The notes beneath the pieces are model-generated. The model saw only the letters and a list, made by a program, of their open reading frames with translations, was not told the DNA's origin and searched no databases. Made by a program: the position numbers and the translations under genes. From a virus: 29,775 nt of DNA. Location: IMG/VR virus record IMGVR_UViG_3300020477_001436, positions 1 to 29,775 of that record; one strand, written 5' to 3'. Shown here in pieces: positions 1-7,354 of the stretch (position 1 is its first letter; every line of letters begins with the position of its first letter).

Positions 1-282
1 AATACTCATTCAGGTGGTTTAAACAAACAAAAACAACAAGTAAGAAAAGAATATCCAGGTGATAATCCACTTGCAGTTAAGTATGAAACTGTAGAAGATA
101 AAATTACTCAAGAAAATTTAACAAATTCATTGAGAACACAATACGAAGGTTTTAAAAAATCATATCAAGAAGCGGCAAAAGCCACTGAATCAAAAGCAAA
201 ACCGGACTTTTTAGACATGGATAAAGATGGCAATAAAAAAGAGCCAATGAAAAAAGCAGTTTCTGATAAAAAATCAAAATAA
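1..282 (+). CDS. 3' end of an unknown phage protein (partial)
   Basis: An open frame enters from the left edge and stops at the TAA at 280-282, giving 93 visible codons with no start in view. The composition is strongly hydrophilic, rich in Lys, Gln and Glu, and there is no membrane segment. Near the C-terminus the visible residues 72-81 read DMDKDGNKKE, an Asp-x-Asp-x-Asp-Gly loop like the calcium loop of EF-hand or dockerin-type sequences, followed by EPM and a lysine-rich tail. The frame is real by codon pattern and by its clean junction with the cold-shock gene 22 nt downstream. I do not recognise the family. Its position just before the terminase would fit a structural or head-assembly gene, which is inference only. 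Confidence 0.6.
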   Translation, partial: NTHSGGLNKQKQQVRKEYPGDNPLAVKYETVEDKITQENLTNSLRTQYEGFKKSYQEAAKATESKAKPDFLDMDKDGNKKEPMKKAVSDKKSK

Positions 283-304
283 TTCAACAACAACAAATCA
301 AAAT

Positions 305-523
305 ATGAGTGTGAACGGCAAAGTAAAATGGTTTAATCCTACTAAAGGATTTGGTTTTATTGCTCGTGACGACAAAGAAAAAGATTGTTTTGTTCATATT
401 TCTGCAGTAAAAGCCGCAGGATGGAACGACCTAAAACAAGGTGATACAGTAGTTTTCGATGTTGATATACAAGCAAAAGGCCCATGTGCTGTAAATTTAT
501 CGAGACCCGATATAAACAGTTAG
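305..523 (+). CDS. Cold-shock domain protein (CspA family)
   Basis: This 72-residue protein is a complete single cold-shock domain, the usual length for CspA-type proteins. It starts with the canonical GKVKWFN strand, carries RNP1 as KGFGFI (about residues 14-19) and RNP2 as CFVHIS (about 28-33), and ends with the expected beta strands. Family members are five-stranded OB-fold proteins that bind single-stranded RNA or DNA and melt RNA structure; known roles include RNA chaperoning and antitermination. It has no evident Shine-Dalgarno: the upstream 20 nt are CAA/AAT-rich. It lies 36 nt before the terminase gene. A phage copy may keep phage mRNA unstructured at low temperature or act on transcription; that role is inferred. 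The family assignment is secure. Confidence 0.93.
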   Translation: MSVNGKVKWFNPTKGFGFIARDDKEKDCFVHISAVKAAGWNDLKQGDTVVFDVDIQAKGPCAVNLSRPDINS

Positions 524-543
524 TTAAAAGCCCATTAAAATTA

Positions 544-552
544 TATTAAATA
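544..552 (+). promoter_or_regulatory. Late-promoter-like AT box before the terminase gene
   Basis: TATTAAATA at 544-552 is followed by CTA, resembling the extended T4 late promoter (TATAAATA then CTAT), and ends 7 nt before the terminase ATG at 560. The same nine bases recur at 12385-12393, six nt before another start codon. If used, the transcript would have almost no leader. Evidence is sequence similarity and position only. Confidence 0.4.
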
Positions 553-559
553 CTACACT

Positions 560-2155
560 ATGGCGTATGTTAGTTTAGATTCTGAGCAAATTAAAAAAGC
601 TCATAAGAGACACAAATATACTAAAGAACAAGTAGAACAACTTGAGAAGTGTATGGATGTGAAGACCGGACCGTTGTTTTTTATGGAAACTTTTATGAAA
701 ATACAACATCCTACTAAAGGAGAAATGGCTTTTAAACCATATCCATATCAAAAAAGATTAATTGAAGCATACAATTCACATAGATTTTCAGTATCAATGC
801 TACCAAGACAAACAGGAAAAACAACCTGTGCATCAGGATACCTAATATGGTATGCTATGTTCCACCCGGATTCACACATACTAATTGCGGCACACAAATA
901 CGCAGGAGCATCAGACATTATGTCAAGGGTGCGTTATGCTTATGAGATGTTACCTGGTTGGATTAAAGCAGGTGTAACACAATACAATAGGAACTCAATT
1001 GAATTTGATAATGGTTCCAAAATAATGGCAACTACAACAACTGAAAATACTGGACGGGGTATGTCCTTAACAATGATATATTGTGATGAGTTTGCGTTCG
1101 TGCAACCACCAGATAAAGCAAAAGAATTTTGGACTTCACTATCTCCAACACTATCAACTGGAGGTAAATGTTTAATTACATCAACTCCAAACAGTGACGA
1201 AGACCAATTTGCATTAATTTGGAAAGAAGCAAATAAAAGATTTGACGAATATGGTAACGATAAAATTGTAGGAACAAATGGCTTTTATGCCATGAAAGCT
1301 CACTGGTCAGAACACCCAGACAGAGATGAAGCTTGGGCATTAACAGAAAAAGCAAGAATAGGTGAAGAAAGATTTAGACGAGAACACGAATGTGAATTCT
1401 TAATTTTTGATGAAACATTAATTAATTCTATTACATTGGCAGAAATGGAAGGCACAATGCCTGTAGAAACTACCGGACAAGTACGTTGGTATAAAAGACC
1501 AACTCCAGGACATACATATATGGTTTCATTAGATCCTGCTATGGGAACTGGTGGAGACTATGCGGCTATACAAGTATTTGAACTACCAACATTTGATCAA
1601 GTAGGCGAATGGCATCATAACACTACACCAATGAATCAACAAATTAGAATATTACAAGGTATTAACAAGTATATACATGAAGCAATACAAGAAAAAGATG
1701 CTACTGCATCTCCACAAATATTTTATAGTATGGAAAACAATACTATCGGTGAAGCGGCATTAATGAGAGTTATGGACATTGGTGAAGAAAATATTCACGG
1801 TATGTTTTTATCAGAACCTATAAGAAAAGGACATAGACGTAAATTTAGAAGAGGTTTTAACACTACTGCTAAATTTAAAATTGATGCTTGTACTAAATTT
1901 AAAGAATTAGTTGAAAGTGGTAGAATAAAAATTAACTCACAGTTATTAATATCTGAACTTAAAGATTTTGTTGCAACAGGTTTAAGTTATAAAGCAAAAC
2001 CAGGACAACACGATGACCTAGTATCTTCTTGTTTATTAATGACACGTATGATGAAAGTTCTCGCAGATTTTGATCCTAAAATATTCGAGAAATGGACCAA
2101 CAGAACATCGGAATATACGGCTCCACTACCTATTTTTGGAAGTATGTGGGGATAG
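560..2155 (+). CDS. terL: Terminase large subunit, T4 gp17-like
   Basis: This is the ATPase/nuclease motor that packages DNA into the prohead. The 531-residue protein (T4 gp17 has 610) shows both halves. The N-terminal ATPase has Walker A PRQTGKTT at 82-89, Walker B MIYCDE at 172-177 and the coupling motif ITSTPN near 206-211. The C-terminal RNase H-like nuclease has SLDPAMGTGGDY from about 323, with Asp325 the expected first metal ligand, and a conserved HDD near the end. The shorter length comes mostly from the termini. A late-promoter-like box sits just upstream and no small-subunit gene is visible beside it. In T4 relatives tail genes follow gp17; here an unknown 688-residue gene and then accessory genes follow, so local order is rearranged. 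The call is secure. Confidence 0.97.
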   Translation: MAYVSLDSEQIKKAHKRHKYTKEQVEQLEKCMDVKTGPLFFMETFMKIQHPTKGEMAFKPYPYQKRLIEAYNSHRFSVSMLPRQTGKTTCASGYLIWYAMFHPDSHILIAAHKYAGASDIMSRVRYAYEMLPGWIKAGVTQYNRNSIEFDNGSKIMATTTTENTGRGMSLTMIYCDEFAFVQPPDKAKEFWTSLSPTLSTGGKCLITSTPNSDEDQFALIWKEANKRFDEYGNDKIVGTNGFYAMKAHWSEHPDRDEAWALTEKARIGEERFRREHECEFLIFDETLINSITLAEMEGTMPVETTGQVRWYKRPTPGHTYMVSLDPAMGTGGDYAAIQVFELPTFDQVGEWHHNTTPMNQQIRILQGINKYIHEAIQEKDATASPQIFYSMENNTIGEAALMRVMDIGEENIHGMFLSEPIRKGHRRKFRRGFNTTAKFKIDACTKFKELVESGRIKINSQLLISELKDFVATGLSYKAKPGQHDDLVSSCLLMTRMMKVLADFDPKIFEKWTNRTSEYTAPLPIFGSMWG

Positions 2156-2163
2156 AGAAATAC

Positions 2164-2171
2164 TATAAATA
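2164..2171 (+). promoter_or_regulatory. T4-type late promoter TATAAATA
   Basis: An exact TATAAATA octamer, the T4 late promoter element recognised by the gp55 sigma factor with gp33/gp45, lies in the 22-nt gap after terL and ends 6 nt before the ATG at 2178. Transcription would then start at or just before the start codon. No Shine-Dalgarno lies in the spacer. The match is exact; use in this phage is inferred. Confidence 0.6.
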
Positions 2172-2177
2172 CACTAT

Positions 2178-4244
2178 ATGAACCCAAAAACGTCTACAGA
2201 CTTGTTTAATAAAATCAGATCGCAATTCTCTAATATACAAATAGGGGACGAAAGTGGTGTTCCAACTGCTGATCCAAGTGCCGCAGTATTCTTTGAATTT
2301 GAATTTAAAGAAGATGCTGACACATATGGAGCAGTAAGTATTAGTCTAGCAGACGGTGAAAATATGAAAGTATTTTATAACCGTAATTTAGTAGACAAAA
2401 TAGACGAGGATAGCAGAGACGAATGGTATGCTTTCCTAAAAGAGCTAAAAGACTTTGCTATAGAGCATCAATTACGTTTTGATGTGCGTGATATAACGAA
2501 AACGAACCTAACGAAGCAAGACTATAAGAACATGGCAGATACGAACGCAACGGTAAATACTGATGAAATGTCAGAAGAAGTAAACAGAATTACAACATTA
2601 GCAGGTGTTAATGAACTTAACCAAGACCCAAAACCTTTCAAACCAGTGAGAGAAGGGCTTACAGGTACAGCAAAAAGATCATACGAAAACCTAGATAAAA
2701 CAAGATTAATAATTAGACACTCAGGCAAAGTTGACGAAACAGTACCGGGTGCAAGATCAAGAAGAATTGATTCATTATATATTGAAAACGAAGATGGGGA
2801 AAGATTCAAATATCCATTAACACACCTAGCAGGTGCAAGAGCAATGATGAGACACGTTGCTAACGGTGGAAGACCACATGACGAATTTGGACAACACATT
2901 GTCAAAACATCAGAAAATATTGCACAATTAAATTCATTTTCTAGATACGTTTCACACAAAGATCAATTAAACGACAATGCTGGTGACATAATTGAACAAA
3001 CAAAATTAAAATTAGAAAACTTAAGAACGTATATGGTTAACTTGTCTAAACAAGGCCATTACGACGAAGCAAGTAAAAATTTTAAACCATCAGCAGTAGC
3101 AGAATTAAGTGATGATGAAAAAAGTGCATACAGAGAAAAATTTACATTAAAAAATCTAGACGATAGAGTTGAACAGGCTTTACCATTAATCCATAACATT
3201 ATGCAAGAATATCAACCAGAAGAACCAACTGATAAAGATGCAAAAATGGAACCAATTGTAGACCATGGAGCAATAGTACAATCTTTTTTAACTAATCCTG
3301 ATAAAAAATTAATTTTAAGAAAAGATGATACAGCAGATAAAATGTTATCAGTAACAAAATTTACAAACAACAATACAATGTTAGGTTCTATACTTTCAGA
3401 CATAGCATCTAGAATGCTTACACAAGATGACAACGATGAAAGAGTTGCCAACTTTGCTTCTAGAGTTGCTGATGGTTTAGAAAGAGAAGGCGAATTGTTT
3501 AATGATCCAGACAGCGATTGGCCAAAAAATAAAAAAATTGCAATTCAATTGGCAAGAAGATACATCGAAGATTACAAAAAAATGAAAGCAGATCCTTCAT
3601 ATGCAGACGAAGTAAGAATGGATGCTGGTGCATTTAAACCAAAAGGTCATTTAAAGAAAAAAGAAGATGCTTCAGAATTTGTTGAATGGGCAGATGACGT
3701 TACTAATGAATATGCACAAGACAACTATCAATCATGGTTAGCAAAACAAGGAAAAGATGTTAGAAATCTTTCAGCAGAAGAACATTATAAATTAACTCAA
3801 CAATTTAAAATGGATAGAATACAAAAAGCAAAAGATTTACATTCTACAAAAGGTCCTGGAGACACTATAAAATATACACCATCTACTGATAGTGAACCTG
3901 CTAGATTTGAAGACGGTACAACATTTGAAGATATCAAACCTTATGTATCAATGTATAAAGGTGATGATGGCAAAGTAGTACACGACGTATTAGACAAAGA
4001 CGGCAACTCAGCATACAAAACAAATGATGCCAAAGACGCAATGAATTATTTGTCAAAAAACTTTAGTAAACTTCGTGGCCCAGCACCTAAAGTTGGTGAC
4101 TTTGTAAAAAAAGAATCAATAAACGAAGCAAGAACAAAAATAGTAACGGCTATTAAAGCCAAAGCAGACGGCGACAACGCACAAAACATCGCTGGCGTCG
4201 AAGAAGAAATTTCCAGAATCACACAATTAGCAAATTACCAATAA
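2178..4244 (+). CDS. Unknown 688-residue protein, probably virion or packaging related
   Basis: I do not recognise a named family. The protein is soluble, highly charged and mostly predicted helical, with no signal or membrane segment. An N-terminal part (1-125) is acidic. A central part from about 145 has a conserved-looking basic stretch (VDETVPGARSRRID, then ERFKYPLTHLAGARAMMRHV, about 195-240). The C-terminal third is rich in Lys, Asp and Glu. A short motif occurs twice: EEVNRITTLAGV at 133-144 and EEISRITQLAN at 676-686; the second copy is the extreme C-terminus. From memory, similar ExxRIxxLAG motifs occur in structural proteins of marine T4-like phages. Its position after the terminase and its late promoter suggest a head, neck or packaged internal protein. 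That assignment is inference. Confidence 0.6.
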   Translation: MNPKTSTDLFNKIRSQFSNIQIGDESGVPTADPSAAVFFEFEFKEDADTYGAVSISLADGENMKVFYNRNLVDKIDEDSRDEWYAFLKELKDFAIEHQLRFDVRDITKTNLTKQDYKNMADTNATVNTDEMSEEVNRITTLAGVNELNQDPKPFKPVREGLTGTAKRSYENLDKTRLIIRHSGKVDETVPGARSRRIDSLYIENEDGERFKYPLTHLAGARAMMRHVANGGRPHDEFGQHIVKTSENIAQLNSFSRYVSHKDQLNDNAGDIIEQTKLKLENLRTYMVNLSKQGHYDEASKNFKPSAVAELSDDEKSAYREKFTLKNLDDRVEQALPLIHNIMQEYQPEEPTDKDAKMEPIVDHGAIVQSFLTNPDKKLILRKDDTADKMLSVTKFTNNNTMLGSILSDIASRMLTQDDNDERVANFASRVADGLEREGELFNDPDSDWPKNKKIAIQLARRYIEDYKKMKADPSYADEVRMDAGAFKPKGHLKKKEDASEFVEWADDVTNEYAQDNYQSWLAKQGKDVRNLSAEEHYKLTQQFKMDRIQKAKDLHSTKGPGDTIKYTPSTDSEPARFEDGTTFEDIKPYVSMYKGDDGKVVHDVLDKDGNSAYKTNDAKDAMNYLSKNFSKLRGPAPKVGDFVKKESINEARTKIVTAIKAKADGDNAQNIAGVEEEISRITQLANYQ

Positions 4245-4266
4245 TTTTTTACAGTCGACGTACTAA

Positions 4267-4283
4267 TTTAAATAATATATAAT
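4267..4283 (+). promoter_or_regulatory. AT-rich promoter-like boxes before the B12 radical SAM gene
   Basis: The 44-nt gap after the 688-residue gene contains TTTAAATA (4267-4274, one mismatch to TATAAATA) and TATAAT (4278-4283), which ends 5 nt before the ATG at 4289. I see no convincing -35 box 17 nt upstream. No hairpin terminator is present. AT richness makes chance matches likely. Confidence 0.3.
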
Positions 4284-4288
4284 TAGAT

Positions 4289-5800
4289 ATGAACGATTAT
4301 CACGCGGTATTTGTATACACGCCATTTTCAAAAATAGATGCGATGCCTCTAGCACCAGCTTTATTAAAGGCTATATGTGATCAACACGGCTTAAGAACAA
4401 CTACTTTAGATTATAATATTGAATTACAAATAGATTATAAGGATAAACCATGGGGAGCTGACTTGGCTAGTTACCTAATGCACTTTGTAGAAATGCCTAC
4501 AGAAGCATATGACTGGTATTGGAACTGGGTAGAAACAAAAGCAAAAGAATTAATTAATTTAAACTGTAACTGGATTGGACTTTCTTTATTAAGTTATCAA
4601 AGTTTATGTTTTACACACGACATTTGTTATACAATTAAAAGACTAAAACCTAATCAAAAAATAATTATAGGCGGCAGTGGTATAAGCAAAGATGATAATA
4701 CACGTGTACCTTTTAAAAAAAGTAACAAGTATATGTCAGATATAATGTTAGAAACAGGTCTATGTGATTCTATTGTTATAAACGAAGGCGAAAATGTTTT
4801 AATTGACATTTTAAAAAATAATAAAAAAGGAAAATTTAATGCAGGTAAGCAATTAACACACGAAGAACTAAACGAATTACCCACACCTTCTTATATTGAT
4901 TACAAAACAGACTTATACAAAGATAATTCTAAAATATTTCATTTAACAGAACAGGCAGTTGCCGCAACAATCACTGGATCAAAAGGATGTGTACGAAGAT
5001 GTACATTTTGTGATGTGTATTCATTTGAACCAAAATTTGTTTTTAAAGACGGAGAAAGAATTGCAGAAGAGATGATTGAAATATATGAAACACAAGGTAT
5101 TACTCATTTTATGATGTCTGACTCTCTTATAAACGGATCAATGAAAGCATTTAGACAAATGAATACAGCACTTGCAAAAAAATTACCACGAACTATAAAC
5201 TATTATGGCGAATATATTGCACGACCTGAAGGACAAACAACTGAAGAGGATTACCATTTAATGGCTGAAGCTGGTTGCAAACACGTAATTGTTGGTGTTG
5301 AATCGGGTAGTGAAGCAGTTAGAAATCACATGAAGAAAAAATTTACAAACGACGATTTAAACATAATGATTCAAAGTTTACATAAAGTTGGAATAACTCA
5401 AGAATGGAACTTAATGGTAGGTTACTTAACTGAAACTAGAAAAGACTTTGAGGAAACAATGTCGTTAGTAAAAAGATATAAAGATATTAAATTTCCTAAT
5501 ATGATTGTTAATCCTACTGGTATATTACATATATTTCCAGGCTCACCTTTATTTGATACACATATGAGACAATTAGATATAGAATTTGAGAACATTCCAG
5601 AAGAAGCTGTTGGTTTAAAATGGGATTTTTGGTTTACAAAACAAAATCCTGAAAATACATTTGAAAATAGAGTAGCATGGTGGAATGAGTTAATTGACTT
5701 CTGTTATGAGCATGACTACATGACAGAGTATCGTTATAAAACTAAAAAGCATCTAGCCAAAAGATGTATTGAAGAATATAAAAAAATATTAAGCAAATGA
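4289..5800 (+). CDS. Radical SAM enzyme with B12-binding-like N-terminal domain
   Basis: The 503-residue protein has the layout of class B (B12-dependent type) radical SAM enzymes. An N-terminal Rossmann-like region (about 1-180) contains IGLSLLSYQ and KIIIGGSG strands but lacks the DxHxxG cobalamin-contact motif. The radical SAM barrel carries the cluster motif C234-x3-C238-x2-C241 (GCVRRCTFCD). Downstream are the expected glycine-rich and acidic strands (GVESGSE near 340). Such enzymes cleave S-adenosylmethionine with a 4Fe-4S cluster and methylate or rearrange unreactive carbons in sugars, lipids or peptides; the substrate here is unknown. The stop overlaps the next start as ATGA at 5797-5800, so the two are probably co-translated. 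It sits between packaging and replication genes, away from the main glycan block. Confidence 0.88.
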   Translation: MNDYHAVFVYTPFSKIDAMPLAPALLKAICDQHGLRTTTLDYNIELQIDYKDKPWGADLASYLMHFVEMPTEAYDWYWNWVETKAKELINLNCNWIGLSLLSYQSLCFTHDICYTIKRLKPNQKIIIGGSGISKDDNTRVPFKKSNKYMSDIMLETGLCDSIVINEGENVLIDILKNNKKGKFNAGKQLTHEELNELPTPSYIDYKTDLYKDNSKIFHLTEQAVAATITGSKGCVRRCTFCDVYSFEPKFVFKDGERIAEEMIEIYETQGITHFMMSDSLINGSMKAFRQMNTALAKKLPRTINYYGEYIARPEGQTTEEDYHLMAEAGCKHVIVGVESGSEAVRNHMKKKFTNDDLNIMIQSLHKVGITQEWNLMVGYLTETRKDFEETMSLVKRYKDIKFPNMIVNPTGILHIFPGSPLFDTHMRQLDIEFENIPEEAVGLKWDFWFTKQNPENTFENRVAWWNELIDFCYEHDYMTEYRYKTKKHLAKRCIEEYKKILSK

Positions 5801-6204
5801 TACAATTAACATTTGAAATTATTAAAAATAATAAATTGCCAAGAGGTAAAATTGTATTAAATGGTAATGTTTTACATAATAATTTTTATGATTTTACAAC
5901 ATTTGACATTAAGCCTAAAGTTGGCAGTAATGTTTTAGAAATAACTTTGGATAATAAAATTGAAAAAGAAGATACTGTAATGCAGGGCAATAAAATTGTT
6001 AAAGATGTGTGCGTAATTCTAAAAGAAGCTAAATGCATGATTACTAAAGAAATATTAACCAATCTTGACGTTGACAGTTCTTATGCAACAGAAAAAGGCG
6101 AAAGAATAAAAACTTACGGATACCTATCGTATAATGGTACCTATACTTTCAATTTTGATTATCCGTTTTTCGTTTTCCAAAAGAAAAAAGTATTTTACCA
6201 ATAA
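5797..6204 (+). CDS. Small unknown protein, predicted beta-rich, coupled to radical SAM gene
   Basis: This 135-residue protein is not recognised. It alternates short hydrophobic strands with Asn/Lys/Asp turns (for example LTFEII, KIVLNG, VLEITLDN, YTFNFDYPFFVF), which suggests an all-beta domain. There is no signal peptide, transmembrane helix or catalytic motif, and only two cysteines (Cys68 and Cys76, not a cluster-type pair). Its ATG overlaps the TGA of the radical SAM gene (ATGA), the only gene in the window so directly paired with it, so a functional link such as substrate or partner is reasonable. Similar beta proteins in phages can be glycan-binding or decoration proteins; this is speculation. 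Confidence 0.65.
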   Translation: MIQLTFEIIKNNKLPRGKIVLNGNVLHNNFYDFTTFDIKPKVGSNVLEITLDNKIEKEDTVMQGNKIVKDVCVILKEAKCMITKEILTNLDVDSSYATEKGERIKTYGYLSYNGTYTFNFDYPFFVFQKKKVFYQ

Positions 6205-6210
6205 TAGTAG

Positions 6211-6239
6211 TAGACAATTCATAAATATAGTAGTATATT
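6211..6239 (+). promoter_or_regulatory. Sigma70-like promoter of gp32, with late-like box inside
   Basis: TAGACA (6211-6216) and TATATT (6234-6239) are separated by 17 bp, one and two mismatches from the bacterial consensus. CATAAATA (6220-6227), one mismatch from the T4 late element, lies between them. Either would give a leader of roughly 55-75 nt, long for this genome, that holds the strong Shine-Dalgarno of gp32. T4 gp32 is autoregulated through its leader; I saw no clear pseudoknot here. Confidence 0.45.
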
Positions 6240-6288
6240 ATACGTAATGTTTAATATACATTTAGGCAGAAAACAAACATAGGCAAAT

Positions 6289-6295
6289 AAGGAGG
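6289..6295 (+). promoter_or_regulatory. Strong Shine-Dalgarno of gp32
   Basis: AAGGAGG, complementary to the 16S rRNA tail, ends 8 nt before the ATG at 6304. It is the clearest ribosome binding site in the window, where most starts lack one, and fits the high amount of ssDNA-binding protein needed during replication. Confidence 0.85.
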
Positions 6296-6303
6296 CTTAC
6301 ATT

Positions 6304-7287
6304 ATGGCTACATTGGCTGATATAAGAGCGAAGTTAAAATCCCAAGAAGTGAACCGCTCCACTTCTCAAACAGGTGGCGACAACGCCATTTATCCACACT
6401 GGAACATACAAGAAGGCTCAGAAGCAGTTATTAGATTCTTACCAGATAAGGATCAAGGTAACACGTTTTTCTGGACAGAGAGAAATATGATCAAACTACC
6501 TTTCGCAGGTATTAAAGGTCAAACTGATTCTCGACCAATCCAGGTACAAGTACCTTGTATGGAAATGTACGGAAAAACTTGTCCGGTACTAACGGAAGTT
6601 AGACCATGGTTTAAAGATAAAAGCATGGAAGACATGGGCAGAAAATATTGGAAAAAGAAAAGTTATATTTTCCAAGGTTTTGTTGTTACTAATCCGTTAA
6701 CTGAAGATGCTACACCAGAAAATCCAATTAGAAGATTTATAATTGGACCACAAATCTTTAACATTATTAGATCTGCGTTACTTGATCCAGAGATGGAAGA
6801 GTTACCAACTGATTATGTAAAAGGTGTTGACTTTAGAGTTAATAAAACAACTAAAGGTGGATATGCTGATTACTCAACATCTAAATGGTCAAGAAGAGAA
6901 AGAGCTTTAGAAGAGGCTGAAAGAGCCGCTATCGAAAAGTATGGTTTACATAACTTAAATGACTTTAGACCAAAAGAACCATCAGAAGCAGAAGTTAAAA
7001 TAATCAAAGAATTATTTGAAAAATCTGTTGAAGGTGAGGCTTATGATCTTGAGAAGTATGGACAATACTTTAGACCTGCAGGCGTAGGTGCTAGAGTATC
7101 TATACCAACAGCAAGTAGACCTGCTCCAGTTGAGAAGACTGCTGATCCGGTAAATGCAGAGGTAAAAGTTGCACCTGCACCACAACCAGTTACAGAGTCG
7201 GCTCCAACAGCAACAGCTCCAACAGGAGATAGTGCCAAAAGAGCAGAAGATATCTTGAAACTTATAAGATCGAGACAACAAAAATAA
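6304..7287 (+). CDS. 32: Single-stranded DNA-binding protein, T4 gp32-like
   Basis: The 327-residue protein (T4 gp32 has 301) coats single-stranded DNA at replication forks and recombination intermediates and works with UvsX and UvsY. The N-terminus is basic, followed by the OB-fold core with the typical aromatic and charged stretches (HWNIQEGSEAVIRFLPD, then VPCMEMYGKTCPVL). Only Cys85 and Cys93 stand where T4 has its His/Cys zinc ligands, so the zinc site looks altered or lost. The tail is Pro/Ala/Thr-rich from about 265 and ends in a basic EDILKLIRSRQQK rather than the very acidic T4 tail; marine T4-like relatives end in a similar way, from memory. It has its own promoter and a strong ribosome site, and is followed by uvsX, a typical recombination neighbourhood. 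Confidence 0.92.
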   Translation: MATLADIRAKLKSQEVNRSTSQTGGDNAIYPHWNIQEGSEAVIRFLPDKDQGNTFFWTERNMIKLPFAGIKGQTDSRPIQVQVPCMEMYGKTCPVLTEVRPWFKDKSMEDMGRKYWKKKSYIFQGFVVTNPLTEDATPENPIRRFIIGPQIFNIIRSALLDPEMEELPTDYVKGVDFRVNKTTKGGYADYSTSKWSRRERALEEAERAAIEKYGLHNLNDFRPKEPSEAEVKIIKELFEKSVEGEAYDLEKYGQYFRPAGVGARVSIPTASRPAPVEKTADPVNAEVKVAPAPQPVTESAPTATAPTGDSAKRAEDILKLIRSRQQK

Positions 7288-7301
7288 ACTGACATTTTAC
7301 C

Positions 7302-7331
7302 AGGGCCTTAATTGTTGACAGTTGAGGCCTT
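7302..7331 (+). promoter_or_regulatory. 13-bp RNA hairpin between gp32 and uvsX
   Basis: Two 13-nt arms (7302-7314 and 7319-7331) pair completely around a UUGA loop, with three G-U pairs. The G-U pairs would be mismatches (C-A) on the other strand, so the structure is specific to plus-strand RNA. No U-tract follows, so it is not a standard intrinsic terminator; it could be an attenuator, a processing site or a 3' stabiliser of gp32 mRNA. Confidence 0.65.
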
Positions 7332-7343
7332 GTGTAATATAAT
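7315..7343 (+). promoter_or_regulatory. Consensus sigma70 promoter of uvsX
   Basis: TTGACA (7315-7320) and TATAAT (7338-7343) are perfect consensus hexamers 17 bp apart. Expected initiation is near 7350, only about five nt before the uvsX ATG at 7355. The AAGGA at 7344-7348 would then be used only on longer transcripts arriving from gp32. The -35 box lies in the loop and distal arm of the hairpin. Confidence 0.75.
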
Positions 7344-7354
7344 AAGGATAGGAT

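Noticed and set aside
4245-4288. Possible terminator with the T-run after the 688-residue gene
   Set aside because: The TTTTTT is not preceded by any stem; no hairpin can be drawn.
7012-7295. Minus-strand open frames under the end of gp32
   Set aside because: They are frame shadows of the Ala/Pro/Thr-rich gp32 tail; no start signal or recognisable motif.
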